This document shows, piece by piece, positions 33,875 through 42,944 of a stretch of DNA of 64,000 bases. The stretch lies in the NCBI GenBank assembly GCA_903881085.1, contig CAIRSA010000495.1, forward strand, positions 19,659-83,658, in the 5' to 3' direction. The notes below the pieces were generated by a model. The model had not been told where the DNA came from, did no database searches, and worked only from the letters and a program-made list of their open reading frames with translations. The stretch comes from an uncultured Acidobacteriia bacterium. Its GTDB lineage: Bacteria > Acidobacteriota > Terriglobia > Bryobacterales > Bryobacteraceae. The stretch's first letter is position 1. Each line of letters begins with the position of its first letter. A program made the translations under genes and the position numbers.

Positions 33875-36165
33875 TTCTCTGACGTCCTCCTCATCTGAAA
33901 CGGAACGCTCTCAACAATGGCCGAAACCAGGGCAGCCATGCTGTAGTTGTCAGCAGACGCTTTTCTTATTATCGTCCGAACGGCGGGCTTGTCGTAGGGC
34001 TCAATTCCCCGCCCCAGCGCGTAGATCAATAGTTTTTCGGCGACGGTTTCCACGAACTCTTCGCGGTGCTGCGTCGCCAGCAGTTTTTTCAGTCCGGAGG
34101 GGCCGCTGAATTCACTGCCGTCGGGGAGTTTGCCGGCTGTGTCGATCGGCTTGCCGCCTTCCGTGGTTCGATACTTGCCCACGCCGTCGAAATTTTCGAG
34201 CGCGAAGCCGATCGGGTCCATGCGCGCATGGCACGAAGCACAGACGGCGTTGGCGCGATGCTTTTCCATCGCCTCGCGCAGTGTGAGATGTCCGCCGTCC
34301 TTCGATTTCGCTTCCAGCTCCGGAACGTTGGCGGGCGGCGGCGGCGGCGGTGTGCCAAGCAGATTCTGCAGCACCCACTTGCCGCGCTGCACGACGGACG
34401 TGCGGTTCGGGTACGACGTCACAGTTAGGATTGAACCCTGCCCCAGCAGGCCTCCGCGCGGAGAATCTTTCAGATCGACGCGGCGGAAGTGCGAGCCGTA
34501 GACATTGGGGATTCCGTAGTGTTCAGCCAGACGCTGATTGAGGAAGGTGTAGTTCGCGTCAAGCAGTTCCAGCACGCTGCCGCCGTTGCGGAAGATGCTG
34601 GCCAGCGTCAATTCGGTCTCGCGCTGGAACGCGTTGCGCAGGCTTTCGTCGAAGTTGGAAAAGATTTCGACGTCAGGCTTGGCGTTGGCGAGCGTGCGCA
34701 GGAACAGCCACTGTCCGCCGAAGTTCTGGATCAGGGCGTCCGATTTCGGATCGGCCAGCATGCGCTTCAGCTGCGCCTTCACTACTGCGGGGTCGCTCAG
34801 GCGCCCGGTTGATGCCAGTTTCAGCAGCTCTTCGTCGGGGATGCTGCTCCACAAAAAGAACGAGAGGCGTGTGGCGAGTTCGTAGCCGGAGAGCTTGTGA
34901 CTGGTTCCGGGCGGGACGACTTTCGGATTGCGCTCGATGCGGAAGAGGAAGTCGGGCGAGACGAGCATGGCTTCAAGCGCTGCGCCGATTGCGTCATCGA
35001 AGTCCGACGCGGGCTGCTGACGCCGGGCGTTGTAGAAGCGCATCAGCGGCTTTACGTCGGCATCGGTCACCGCGCGCCGGAACGCGTTGCGCGCCAGGCT
35101 GGTGAGGATTTTGGTTGCGCACGCATCCTCTTCTTTTGCGGAAGCCGGGCGGCAGAGGAAGATCTTTTTACGGCTCGCAGTTTCGCCGCGCCCGGTTGCG
35201 TTGAAGGGCCCGTTGACCACCACGCGATTGATTTCAGGCGGCGGATCGCCGGGCACTTCGAATCGCTTCAGGCTGAGCCCGGAAAGCCGCAGGTCCAATT
35301 CGGCGGGCTTCGGCCGCGGGCCGGCGTTTGGACCAAACGGACGCCTGCCACCAGCGGCGCGCATGCCAGCCTCGGCCTTCGCCGAACGGCCCAGATAGGT
35401 AGCGATGATTTCGTGCAGTCCGGCCTTCACGGGGATGCGGATCTTGTAGTCGGCCGGTGGGGGCGCGCCGTCTACGCCGCGTCCGGCAGCGATTTGGATT
35501 TCGTATTCCGCGTCCGCCGGAAAGTAATGCTGTAATGCCAGGCCGCCCTCCGCGCCGATGGGCAGGTCTTCGGGACTAGCCAGGTATTTGCTGCCGCGGC
35601 CGCCCTTGTAGGCTTCCTCTTCCGGCTTGCGGGTCAGGTCGCCAACAGCCAGGCGGCTGACGGCGCGCGCGGATGAGATGTAGCGTTCCAGCAGCGCCGG
35701 CGACATGGCGAGTACTCCCGCTATATTGTCGAAGCCGTCGCCCGATTCGTCCACAGGAAAGAGTTCGCCGGGCTTGGTGTCGACGGCCAGCAGATCGCGA
35801 ATGGCGTTGTTGTATTCGGCGCGGTTCAAGCGGTGCGGGGGGATCGAATCAGGGTTCGGATGCGCCACGGCGTTGCGATCAAGCGCGGCGGTCAGCTCCT
35901 TCGTGAACCCAGACGCAACGGTCGCATCGGGGCGCGGCATCTTCGGCGGAGGCATCTGGCCGCTGCTCACCTGGCGCAACACTTTTTCCCACGTACCGAG
36001 ATTGGCGGCGAGGTTGTTAGCGTCGAGGTCCTTCAGCACCAGGCCGCCCGCCTTCATCTGCGGGCTATGGCAGCCGGTGCAAAATTTGCCCACGATTTCG
36101 CCTCTCTGCTGGCCGTGAGACAGCAGTGGCAACGCGAGGATAGCAATGGAGAGATGCGGTTTCAT
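33871..36165 (-). CDS. Cytochrome c-type DUF1587/1592/1588/1585-family protein
   Basis: 764 residues, exported (signal peptide 1-18). A cytochrome c-like N-terminus has heme motif CTGCH (around residues 29-33) and a methionine-bearing GQMPPPKMPRP. The planctomycete-type domain series follows: DUF1587 (RLNRAEYNNAIRDLL), DUF1595/DUF1592 (SPDFLFRIERNP, RLSFFLWSSIPDEELL), DUF1588 (NRTSVVQRGKWVLQNLLGTPPPPPP) and DUF1585 near the end. A second heme motif CASCH lies near residue 640. It is the first gene of a run with DUF1552, ankyrin and phosphopantetheinyl transferase genes. Electron transfer outside the cytoplasm is likely; the partner reaction is unknown. Confidence 0.9.
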   Translation of the reverse strand: MKPHLSIAILALPLLSHGQQRGEIVGKFCTGCHSPQMKAGGLVLKDLDANNLAANLGTWEKVLRQVSSGQMPPPKMPRPDATVASGFTKELTAALDRNAVAHPNPDSIPPHRLNRAEYNNAIRDLLAVDTKPGELFPVDESGDGFDNIAGVLAMSPALLERYISSARAVSRLAVGDLTRKPEEEAYKGGRGSKYLASPEDLPIGAEGGLALQHYFPADAEYEIQIAAGRGVDGAPPPADYKIRIPVKAGLHEIIATYLGRSAKAEAGMRAAGGRRPFGPNAGPRPKPAELDLRLSGLSLKRFEVPGDPPPEINRVVVNGPFNATGRGETASRKKIFLCRPASAKEEDACATKILTSLARNAFRRAVTDADVKPLMRFYNARRQQPASDFDDAIGAALEAMLVSPDFLFRIERNPKVVPPGTSHKLSGYELATRLSFFLWSSIPDEELLKLASTGRLSDPAVVKAQLKRMLADPKSDALIQNFGGQWLFLRTLANAKPDVEIFSNFDESLRNAFQRETELTLASIFRNGGSVLELLDANYTFLNQRLAEHYGIPNVYGSHFRRVDLKDSPRGGLLGQGSILTVTSYPNRTSVVQRGKWVLQNLLGTPPPPPPANVPELEAKSKDGGHLTLREAMEKHRANAVCASCHARMDPIGFALENFDGVGKYRTTEGGKPIDTAGKLPDGSEFSGPSGLKKLLATQHREEFVETVAEKLLIYALGRGIEPYDKPAVRTIIRKASADNYSMAALVSAIVESVPFQMRRTSEK

Positions 36166-36197
36166 AAGGCAATGCCGAGCCTTATGAGCATATCAAA

Positions 36198-37274
36198 TTA
36201 CTTGAAAAGCGTCTGGGCGAAGTCGGTCAGGCTCTGCCGCCACACGGGCCAGGTGTGTCCGCCCGGATAGGTGTGGAACGACGATTTCAAGCCTGCTTTC
36301 TCCACCGCTTCGGCCCACGCTTTCACGCGGTCGTACCTTGTCGTCAGGTCCTTATCGCCGCAGGCGATCCACAGCTTCGGCATTTTGGGGTCGAGGTTGG
36401 ATTCGAACTTTCGCGGGATTGCGGGACTGAACGGACCCAGCGCGCTGAACAGTTCAGGGTGCGTGAAGCCGGTATAGATGGTGTGGCCGCCGCCCATCGA
36501 CAAGCCGGCGAGTGCGCGGTTCTTCTGGCCTGCGGCAACGCGGTATTTGCCTTCCACCAGCGGGATCAATTCCTTCGTCAGATACTGCTCAAACAGTTCG
36601 TTGTTTGAGGGTGCCCCTTCGGCAGGCCGAACGCCGAACGGAGTGGCGTGGCCTGCAGGCATCACGATGATCATGGGCTTGGCTTTGCCATCGGCGATCA
36701 GGCTGTCGAGGATGAGATTCGCCCGCGCGGCGTTGGTCCAGGAATCCGGCGTATCGCCACTGCCGTGCACCAGATAGAGCACCGGATAGCGTTGCTTCGA
36801 TTTTTCGTATCCCGGCGGCAGGTAGAGCACGATGCGTTCCGTGCGCCCGAGCAGCGCCGACTTGGCCCACTCCGTCACCACCGTTCCATGCGGGACGTCG
36901 CGGACCTCCCACGGCGCGGCGGGCGAGCCTGGGATTTCAACGAGACTGGCCGAGGTCCGCTGGCGCAGTTTGACCACCGGATTGACGGGGTCGGCGATGG
37001 CGATGCCGTCGAGGATGAACCAGTAGAGCTGGCCGCTTGGTTCAAACGGCCCAACGGTGACAGACCAGATGCCGTTCGCGTCTTTCGTCATGGGCTTGCT
37101 TTCGGTAACGGGCATCCAGCCGCCGTAGAGCGCGACCTCCGCGGCCTTGGGGGCGCGGATGCGGAAGGTGACGGTGCGGTCGGGGTGCACGTCTGGCGAG
37201 ACAACTCCGTCGGGCGTGGGCGTTTGGGCCGTGAGCAGACACGCAGCGGCAAGGGCGCAGTAAAGGGTTTTCAT
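36198..37274 (-). CDS. Exported esterase (enterochelin-esterase/feruloyl-esterase-like, E-set plus CE1)
   Basis: 358 residues with signal peptide 1-16. Residues 25-110 form an E-set/CBM48-like beta domain (VTFRIRAPKAAEVALYGGW). Residues 125-355 are an esterase-D-type alpha/beta hydrolase with YPVLYLVHGSGD, nucleophile GLSMGGGH (around 250), ACGDKDLTTRYD and GGHTWPVW carrying the histidine. The same two-domain layout is common in acetyl-xylan and feruloyl esterases of soil bacteria. A plant-polymer substrate is therefore likely but not proven. It stands alone, downstream of a 154-base divergent gap. Confidence 0.87.
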   Translation of the reverse strand: MKTLYCALAAACLLTAQTPTPDGVVSPDVHPDRTVTFRIRAPKAAEVALYGGWMPVTESKPMTKDANGIWSVTVGPFEPSGQLYWFILDGIAIADPVNPVVKLRQRTSASLVEIPGSPAAPWEVRDVPHGTVVTEWAKSALLGRTERIVLYLPPGYEKSKQRYPVLYLVHGSGDTPDSWTNAARANLILDSLIADGKAKPMIIVMPAGHATPFGVRPAEGAPSNNELFEQYLTKELIPLVEGKYRVAAGQKNRALAGLSMGGGHTIYTGFTHPELFSALGPFSPAIPRKFESNLDPKMPKLWIACGDKDLTTRYDRVKAWAEAVEKAGLKSSFHTYPGGHTWPVWRQSLTDFAQTLFK

Positions 37275-37428
37275 GATGGCTCTTGATGGAGCATATCAGG
37301 ATTTTGGGAACTGTTTGTGGTCAGGGAATTGATTAGCACCTATGGAGACCCGCCCCACAACGATCACCAGATTCGCGAAGACGAGTTGGCATGAGCCGGT
37401 GAGGTTCGATCTCTGAGACAATCGGATT

Positions 37429-40089
37429 ATGAATACTAAACGGACAATCAGATCTGTAGGCCTTACACTCTTCATCACAATCGCAATGGTCCTCGCCTGG
37501 AGGACAATCAAACCCGCCGCCGTTTCGGCAGCGACACCCTGGACACTCATCGGATGGAACGACCTCGGCATGCACTGCATGGATGCCGATTACTCCGTGT
37601 TCTCCATTCTCCCCCCGTACAACACCATCCACGCGCAACTGATCGATTCCGCAGGCAAACTGGTAAAGAGCTCAGCCGGGGTGCAGATAACCTACGAAGC
37701 CATGGCTGACCCCAACGGCAGCATCAACACCACCTCGCGCGGAAAAACCAACTTCTGGACATTCGCCGGCATGTTCGCCGCCGGCCTCCCGATCGACACA
37801 GGCCTGGCTGGCTCGTCGATGCCCGGTGCATCCAACAAACCGCAGGTAATGAATTTCGACGCGAGCTACAACCAGTTCAGCGCAGTTGGCATTCCGCTCA
37901 TCCCCTACGACGACAACTGGAACAAGAATACCTACCCCATGATGAAGCTGGTGGCACGCGACGCCAGCGGGACGATCATCGCCAGCACCCGGATTGTGCT
38001 GCCCGTTTCCGATGAGATGGATTGCCGCGCCTGCCACGCCTCTGGCGTCAAGACCAGTGCCATACCAGCGCAAGGCTGGGTCAACGATCCGAATTCTGAC
38101 CGCGACTACAAACTGAATATCCTGCGTAAGCACGACGAGAAACAAGCGCGAAGCCAGGTTTATCAGGGCGCCTTGACGACCGCCGGATACTCTGCTGACG
38201 GTCTTTATGCAACGGCTCTGGGTGGCCAGCCTGTACTCTGCGCACAATGCCATTCCACCAACGCTTTGGGAGCACCGGGCATCAGCGGAATCCCCTCGCT
38301 CACCACGTCCATGCATTCCTGGCATGCCAACCAACCTGATCCAGCTACCGGAATAAGCCTCGACGACGCAACGAATCGATCCGCCTGTTACACTTGCCAC
38401 CCTGGCTCCACAACGCGATGCCTGCGCGGTGCCATGGGTAATTCCGTTGCGGCCGATGGCACCATGGCCATGCAATGCCAGAGCTGCCATGGCAACATGA
38501 CCGCCGTCGGTGCTTCCGCCCGCCAAGGCTGGCTCCAGGAACCGGTTTGTCAGTCCTGCCATACTGGAGACGCGGTTGCGACAAAGGGCCAACTTCGAAA
38601 TACCAGCGCCTTCATTGCGAACGGGACAGTCCGCACAGCAGTCGATTCCACCTTCGCCACGACCTCCAATCAACCCGCCGCCGGCTTGAATCTCTACCGC
38701 TTCTCGTCCGGGCACGGCGGTCTGCAATGCGAGGCCTGCCATGGCTCCACGCACGCGGAAGCCATCAGTTCGCAACCAAACGACAATCTGCAAAATATTG
38801 ATACACAAGGTTACGCCGGGGCTCTGGGCGAATGCACAGCTTGCCACAGAAGCGGAATCACCACGACGAATGGCGGACCGCACGGCATGCATCCCGTGGG
38901 TACACCCTGGATCAATGGTCACACCAACGCCGCCAGGAACGCCACGCCATGTCAAAGCTGCCACGGCACAGACTATCGCGGAACCGTCCTCTCTCAATCA
39001 TTCACGAATCGGGCGCTTGTTGTGAACCGGACAACCACGTTGCAGATGTTCCGCGGGTTCATTGTGACCTGTTACACGTGCCATAACGGAGCGAGTGGAA
39101 ACGGCAATGCGCCGGCCGCCGCAAAGGTCGCGGACGCATCGGCTTCCGCCACAACCGGACAAGCCACAACCATACCAATCACGATTACTGGCAGTGGAAC
39201 TCTTCGCATCATTTCTCAACCGGCAGGTGGAACGGCAAGAGTCTCCGGATCCTCAATCGTCTACCAGGCAAACGCCGATTTCGAAGGCCCCGATCGAATC
39301 ACTTATGCAGCGTTCAATGGCTCTATTGATTCGAATTTGGGAACCGCCACCGTCGCAGTCAGCTCTGCTTCCAGGCCCTTGTTTGTGGCTGCGGGGATTT
39401 CCAATGCAGCCAGCTACTCAACGGGCGGTGTCGCACCTGGAATGCTCGTAACAGTATTCGGCTCCGGCTTGGGGCCGGCTGGTCTTGCACCTCTGCGCCT
39501 CAATACCGGAGGCTTCGTGCTTAAGGCTTTGGGGGGAACACGCGTGCTCTTCAATGGTCTGACAGCACCAATGGTGTATACGTCGGCCGGACAACTCGCG
39601 GCAGTAGTGCCGTACGGCATCGCCGCGCAGCAGAGTGTGAGTGTGATTGTCGAGTACAACGGAATCCAATCGCGTCCTGTAAGTCTCCCCGTGCTGGCAT
39701 CCGCGCCTGGGATCTTCACCGCCAATGCATCGGGTAAAGGTATTGCGAATGCGGCCAATCAGGATGGCACGCTGAACTCCGTATCAAGCCCGGCCGCAGC
39801 GGGCAGCATCCTGACATTCTATGCAACGGGCGAAGGCGTACTCTCATCGGGTTTGCCCGACGGCATTCTCGCAGCTCCTCCTCTAGTCAGGCCAGCCTTG
39901 CCTGTAGCGGTTAAAATTGGCGGACAATCTGCTCAAGTGCAGTACGCTGGCATCGCTCCTGGTTTGGTTGTTGGCGTCATGCAGGTGAATGTGGTAGTGC
40001 CTGCAGGCGCTGGTTCCGGAGCCGCCGAACTGATCCTGACGGCAGGAACCAACTCCAGTCCATCGGGCGTAACGGTTCAGCTCAAGTGA
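37429..40089 (+). CDS. Nine-heme c-type cytochrome with Solibacter-type C-terminal domain
   Basis: 886 residues with an N-terminal signal/membrane segment (about 10-35). Nine C-x-x-C-H heme motifs lie between about residues 200 and 550: CRACH, CAQCH, CYTCH, CQSCH, CQSCH, CEACH, CTACH, CQSCH and CYTCH. The region before them (40-190) contains WNDLGMHCMDADYSVFSILP. A cadherin/Big-like beta domain follows (about 560-640: RVSGSSIVYQANADFEGPDRI), then the TIGR03437-type Solibacter C-terminal domain (about 648-886: GVAPGMLVTVFGSGL, TFYATGEGVL). The protein is probably exported and surface-held, with a role in extracellular electron transfer. It is monocistronic, with a divergent esterase upstream and repeat-rich non-coding DNA downstream. 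Confidence 0.9.
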   Translation: MNTKRTIRSVGLTLFITIAMVLAWRTIKPAAVSAATPWTLIGWNDLGMHCMDADYSVFSILPPYNTIHAQLIDSAGKLVKSSAGVQITYEAMADPNGSINTTSRGKTNFWTFAGMFAAGLPIDTGLAGSSMPGASNKPQVMNFDASYNQFSAVGIPLIPYDDNWNKNTYPMMKLVARDASGTIIASTRIVLPVSDEMDCRACHASGVKTSAIPAQGWVNDPNSDRDYKLNILRKHDEKQARSQVYQGALTTAGYSADGLYATALGGQPVLCAQCHSTNALGAPGISGIPSLTTSMHSWHANQPDPATGISLDDATNRSACYTCHPGSTTRCLRGAMGNSVAADGTMAMQCQSCHGNMTAVGASARQGWLQEPVCQSCHTGDAVATKGQLRNTSAFIANGTVRTAVDSTFATTSNQPAAGLNLYRFSSGHGGLQCEACHGSTHAEAISSQPNDNLQNIDTQGYAGALGECTACHRSGITTTNGGPHGMHPVGTPWINGHTNAARNATPCQSCHGTDYRGTVLSQSFTNRALVVNRTTTLQMFRGFIVTCYTCHNGASGNGNAPAAAKVADASASATTGQATTIPITITGSGTLRIISQPAGGTARVSGSSIVYQANADFEGPDRITYAAFNGSIDSNLGTATVAVSSASRPLFVAAGISNAASYSTGGVAPGMLVTVFGSGLGPAGLAPLRLNTGGFVLKALGGTRVLFNGLTAPMVYTSAGQLAAVVPYGIAAQQSVSVIVEYNGIQSRPVSLPVLASAPGIFTANASGKGIANAANQDGTLNSVSSPAAAGSILTFYATGEGVLSSGLPDGILAAPPLVRPALPVAVKIGGQSAQVQYAGIAPGLVVGVMQVNVVVPAGAGSGAAELILTAGTNSSPSGVTVQLK

Positions 40090-40242
40090 TCTTTTTTTGA
40101 AAATGACGTCGAGTGCAGTATCCGCGCAACGCTGTTCCCTTTGATCCAGATAGGCTTGGGCATCGGAGAGGTTGTCGTGGTCGCTGTCACGAATTCCGAA
40201 ATGTGTTTTTTGGGTCGTTCAGGAGTTACGAGCCTCAAGGTT

Positions 40243-40360
40243 AGACATCCTGACCTCGACAGGGAATTGGGCACGGAAATGGAAATTCAATTGATCCAAA
40301 GCCGCGCACGTTAGTAAGCGGTTTTGGATCATGCTATTTTCCTTCGAGGTCAGGATGTCT
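40243..40360. repeat. Nested inverted repeat (118 bases)
   Basis: Outer 17-base arms AGACATCCTGACCTCGA (40243-40259) and their exact complement (40344-40360) enclose a second stem: TGATCCAAA..GCCGC on the left and GCGG..TTTTGGATCA on the right, around a loop near 40305-40320. It may be the remnant of a small mobile element or a structured RNA; no transposase is nearby. Confidence 0.5.
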
Positions 40361-40475
40361 CAAGGTCTACTCAAGCGGCTCCGGCCAACGAAATCATTGA
40401 GTGCCTGATTGATCAGCAATTGATAGTTGCCCGTGGCACTAGGAACAACCGCTCCGCTCATGCCAGAGCGGCGAG

Positions 40476-40545
40476 CCGCCACAGCGTGGCGGTTCTTGAA
40501 CGTAGAATCAATGGGTTACAGCCAAATCTCGCCACGCTGTGGCGG
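40476..40545. repeat. Pair of inverted REP-like palindromes
   Basis: CCGCCACAGCGTGGCGG (40476-40492) is a perfect palindrome with a 3-base centre. CGCCACGCTGTGGCGG (40530-40545) is the same unit in the opposite orientation, 37 bases away. Two REP units head to head is the BIME-type arrangement spread by REP-associated tyrosine transposases. Confidence 0.55.
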
Positions 40546-40687
40546 TTTCGGTTTCGACACCCAACATAGTTGCGATCAACGAGACAGTCAATCGGGCTGG
40601 TCACGCGCGTGAGATTTTGAATCCAGTCTTTGCTGTCACGGACTCCGAATTTTCGCGCCAGCGAAAAGGGCGGAGTAGTCGAAGCCA

Positions 40688-42733
40688 CTAATTGCCCAGC
40701 GTAATCTTGCGCACGCGCTGGTTATTGGTGTCGCACACAATCACAGTACCGTTCGGTCCAGGCGCAACGCCGTTCGGGCGGTTGAGGCTGAACGCCGTCG
40801 CCGGGCTTCCGTCGCCTGTAAAAGTGGGCCGGTCGTTGGGACCCGGCGTACCGGCAATCGTCTTGATGTTGCCGTCCAGGGTGATCATGCGGATGGCGTC
40901 GTTGATGGTGTCGGAGATGTAGATGTTTCCGGCCGCATCGACCGCCACGCCCGTCGGGCCACGCAAAGCCGCCGCATTGGCGGGTCCCCCGTCGCCATAG
41001 AAGTCGTTATCCGCAGTGCCGGCGATGGTCTTAATGTTTCCATCGGTGGTGATCATGCGCACGCGGTCGTTGTTGGTGTCGGCCACCAGCAGATTACCCT
41101 GGCGGTCCACCGCTAGCGCCTGCGCATAATTCAAATTCTGCTGCAAGGCGACGCCGGTCTCGGAATCATTCGTCCCAGGGGTCCCTGTTCCAGCAATGGT
41201 CGTGATGTTGCCACCCACGGTCGCTTTGCGGATCACGTGGCCGAGGCGTTCCAGGATGTACACCGAGCCGCCCGCGTCAATCGCCACGTCATACGGGTTA
41301 TTGATTTGCGCCACCGTGGCCAGGCCACCGTCACCGGTGGTTGCGGAAGTGCCGTCGCCTACGATCGTGTTGATGAAGCCTTCGGAGGTAATGCGGCGGA
41401 TGCGATTGTTGGCAGAATCGGCGATGTACAGGTTCTTCTGCGCATCCATGGCCAGGCCACGCGGTGAATTCAAGCTGGCGGCTAATGCATCGGCGCCATC
41501 GCCGGCGAATCCACCGAAGCCGCTGCCGGCGACCAGATCGATCTGCCCGGTGCCCAAGTTGAAGCGCCGCACACGGTGATTGCTGGTATCTGAGAAATAG
41601 ATTATGTTTCCGTCTACGACAATGCCGCGCGGATTGTAGGAGATAAGCCCAACACCAGCCAGAGTGTCGATAACGCCATCGCCAGGAGTCACAATGCGTA
41701 CGCGGTTGTTGGTGCCGTCAGCGATCAGCAGGTTGTCGCGGTTGTCGATGAAAATACCCGCTGCCGCGATATTCGCCGCCTTGGCAATACCACCATCGCC
41801 GGAAGCTCCGCGCAGGCCAGTGCCAGCATAGGAGTTGATAATGCCATCGGTGGTAATTCTGCGAATACGGTCATTTCCCAGATCGAGAATGTACAGGTTG
41901 CCTTTGGAATCGAACGACAGAGTGGTCGGCGTATTGAAGTAGGCCTTCAGTGCGTCAGATCCGTCTCCACGATAGGCAGCGAGTGCCTTGCCGGCAAAGA
42001 GGGAAATGGTTCCGTCCGGGGTTACCATGCGGATCACTTCGTTGTTGGTATCCGCAATGTAAACGTTATTGTTGGCATCCACTGCTATTCCGGCGGGCGT
42101 ATCGAGACCAGCGCCAATAGCCGGGCCGTCGTCGCCACCCGATGAGCGCGTGGCGTCGCCGGCAAACGGGTTAATAGTGCCATCAGGAGTGATGATGCGA
42201 ATTTCATGATTGCCCGTATCGGCAACAAGCATATTCCCGTTTCGATCAAACGCCATGGCGTTCGGCGATTTCAGGCTGGCCAGGTTAGCTGGGCCGCCGT
42301 CGCCTGCATATGCTGCTTTGCCGTTGCCCGCATACGTGGTGATGATTCCGCTGGTGTCGATTTTGCGGATGCGATGGGTCTGGGAATCAGCGACATAAAG
42401 GTTGCCGTAAGCATCCAGCACCATGCCGGAAGGTTGAGACAACTGGGCTTGGGTTGCCGGGCCGCCGTCGCCCCCCGTTCCAGCAAGGCCAGTGCCCGCC
42501 ACCAATCGGATCAGGCCGCCGCTATCGATGCGAACGATTTGGTGTGCGCCGGACAGCGCGATGTAAACGTTTCCCGACTTGTCGCTTACCACCGCGGTGG
42601 GGTTGTTGAGGCTCGCGGAAAGTGCATTCACGCCTTCCGGTGCTCCACCCAGTATAGTTGTGATGGATGATTGGCCGCTGGCGGTTGCCGCTGCCATGGC
42701 AAAAAGCAAATGAACCGAATAGTTTACACGCAT
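40688..42733 (-). CDS. Secreted NHL-repeat beta-propeller protein (12 repeats)
   Basis: 681 residues with signal peptide 1-20. I count 12 NHL repeats of about 54-57 residues, each with a P-x-G/A-x-x-x-D ... G-N-x-Y-x-A-D-x-x-N-H-x-I-R core (for example GIAVDANNNVYIADTNNEVIRMV), joined by linkers such as IAGTGxxGxxGDGGPA. Twelve repeats would fit two six-bladed propellers. No other domain is present. NHL propellers bind proteins, polysaccharides or RNA, or act as lyases; nothing identifies the ligand. It is the last gene of the minus-strand surface-protein block, 211 bases from its neighbour. Confidence 0.92.
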   Translation of the reverse strand: MRVNYSVHLLFAMAAATASGQSSITTILGGAPEGVNALSASLNNPTAVVSDKSGNVYIALSGAHQIVRIDSGGLIRLVAGTGLAGTGGDGGPATQAQLSQPSGMVLDAYGNLYVADSQTHRIRKIDTSGIITTYAGNGKAAYAGDGGPANLASLKSPNAMAFDRNGNMLVADTGNHEIRIITPDGTINPFAGDATRSSGGDDGPAIGAGLDTPAGIAVDANNNVYIADTNNEVIRMVTPDGTISLFAGKALAAYRGDGSDALKAYFNTPTTLSFDSKGNLYILDLGNDRIRRITTDGIINSYAGTGLRGASGDGGIAKAANIAAAGIFIDNRDNLLIADGTNNRVRIVTPGDGVIDTLAGVGLISYNPRGIVVDGNIIYFSDTSNHRVRRFNLGTGQIDLVAGSGFGGFAGDGADALAASLNSPRGLAMDAQKNLYIADSANNRIRRITSEGFINTIVGDGTSATTGDGGLATVAQINNPYDVAIDAGGSVYILERLGHVIRKATVGGNITTIAGTGTPGTNDSETGVALQQNLNYAQALAVDRQGNLLVADTNNDRVRMITTDGNIKTIAGTADNDFYGDGGPANAAALRGPTGVAVDAAGNIYISDTINDAIRMITLDGNIKTIAGTPGPNDRPTFTGDGSPATAFSLNRPNGVAPGPNGTVIVCDTNNQRVRKITLGN

Positions 42734-42842
42734 TACAACGCAACCTCCTGTGTTGCCGCACGTGGAGATACAACTCTACCCACGTTGTTTACAACCAATT
42801 CCTCGAATAGCCTGTTGCAGACGTCCCCAAGGTCGAAGGCTC

Positions 42843-42917
42843 GCAGGCGAAACCGCCTGCGCCACCATTGAACCTTAATCACTTACAGCCTCCGGTGGGG
42901 CAGGCGGTTTCACCTGC
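42843..42917. repeat. Pair of inverted REP-like palindromes
   Basis: GCAGGCGAAACCGCCTGC (42843-42860) is a near-perfect palindrome. At 42900-42917 the reverse complement of the same unit occurs with one base changed. The pair lies in the 211-base gap between the beta-barrel and NHL genes and resembles the palindrome at 10411-10434. It is likely a dispersed REP family, possibly also acting as a terminator. A weaker ACGTGG..CCACGT stem lies nearer the NHL start at about 42761-42785. Confidence 0.55.
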
Positions 42918-42944
42918 CGGACTTCTGCCACGGGCTGCTAAGAA

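Larger units (their letters stand above)
40090..40687. other. Non-coding 598-base gap with gene remnants and repeats
   Basis: No convincing gene is present. On the minus strand, 40089-40220 encodes a short remnant reading FGIRDSDHDNLSDAQAYLD, a calcium-loop (thrombospondin type 3-like) pattern. A second remnant near 40613-40670 reads KFGVRDSKDWIQNL. Both look like broken copies of the same kind of protein end. A nested inverted repeat (40243-40360) and a pair of REP-like palindromes (40476-40545) lie between them. The whole stretch looks like a site of repeated insertion and decay. Confidence 0.5.

Noticed and set aside
37672..38997. 441-codon minus-strand frame opposite the multiheme cytochrome
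   Set aside because: Antisense shadow; nine heme motifs on the plus strand settle the coding strand.
40324..40569. 81-codon plus-strand frame in the non-coding gap
   Set aside because: Runs through both REP palindromes, so it is not a conserved gene.
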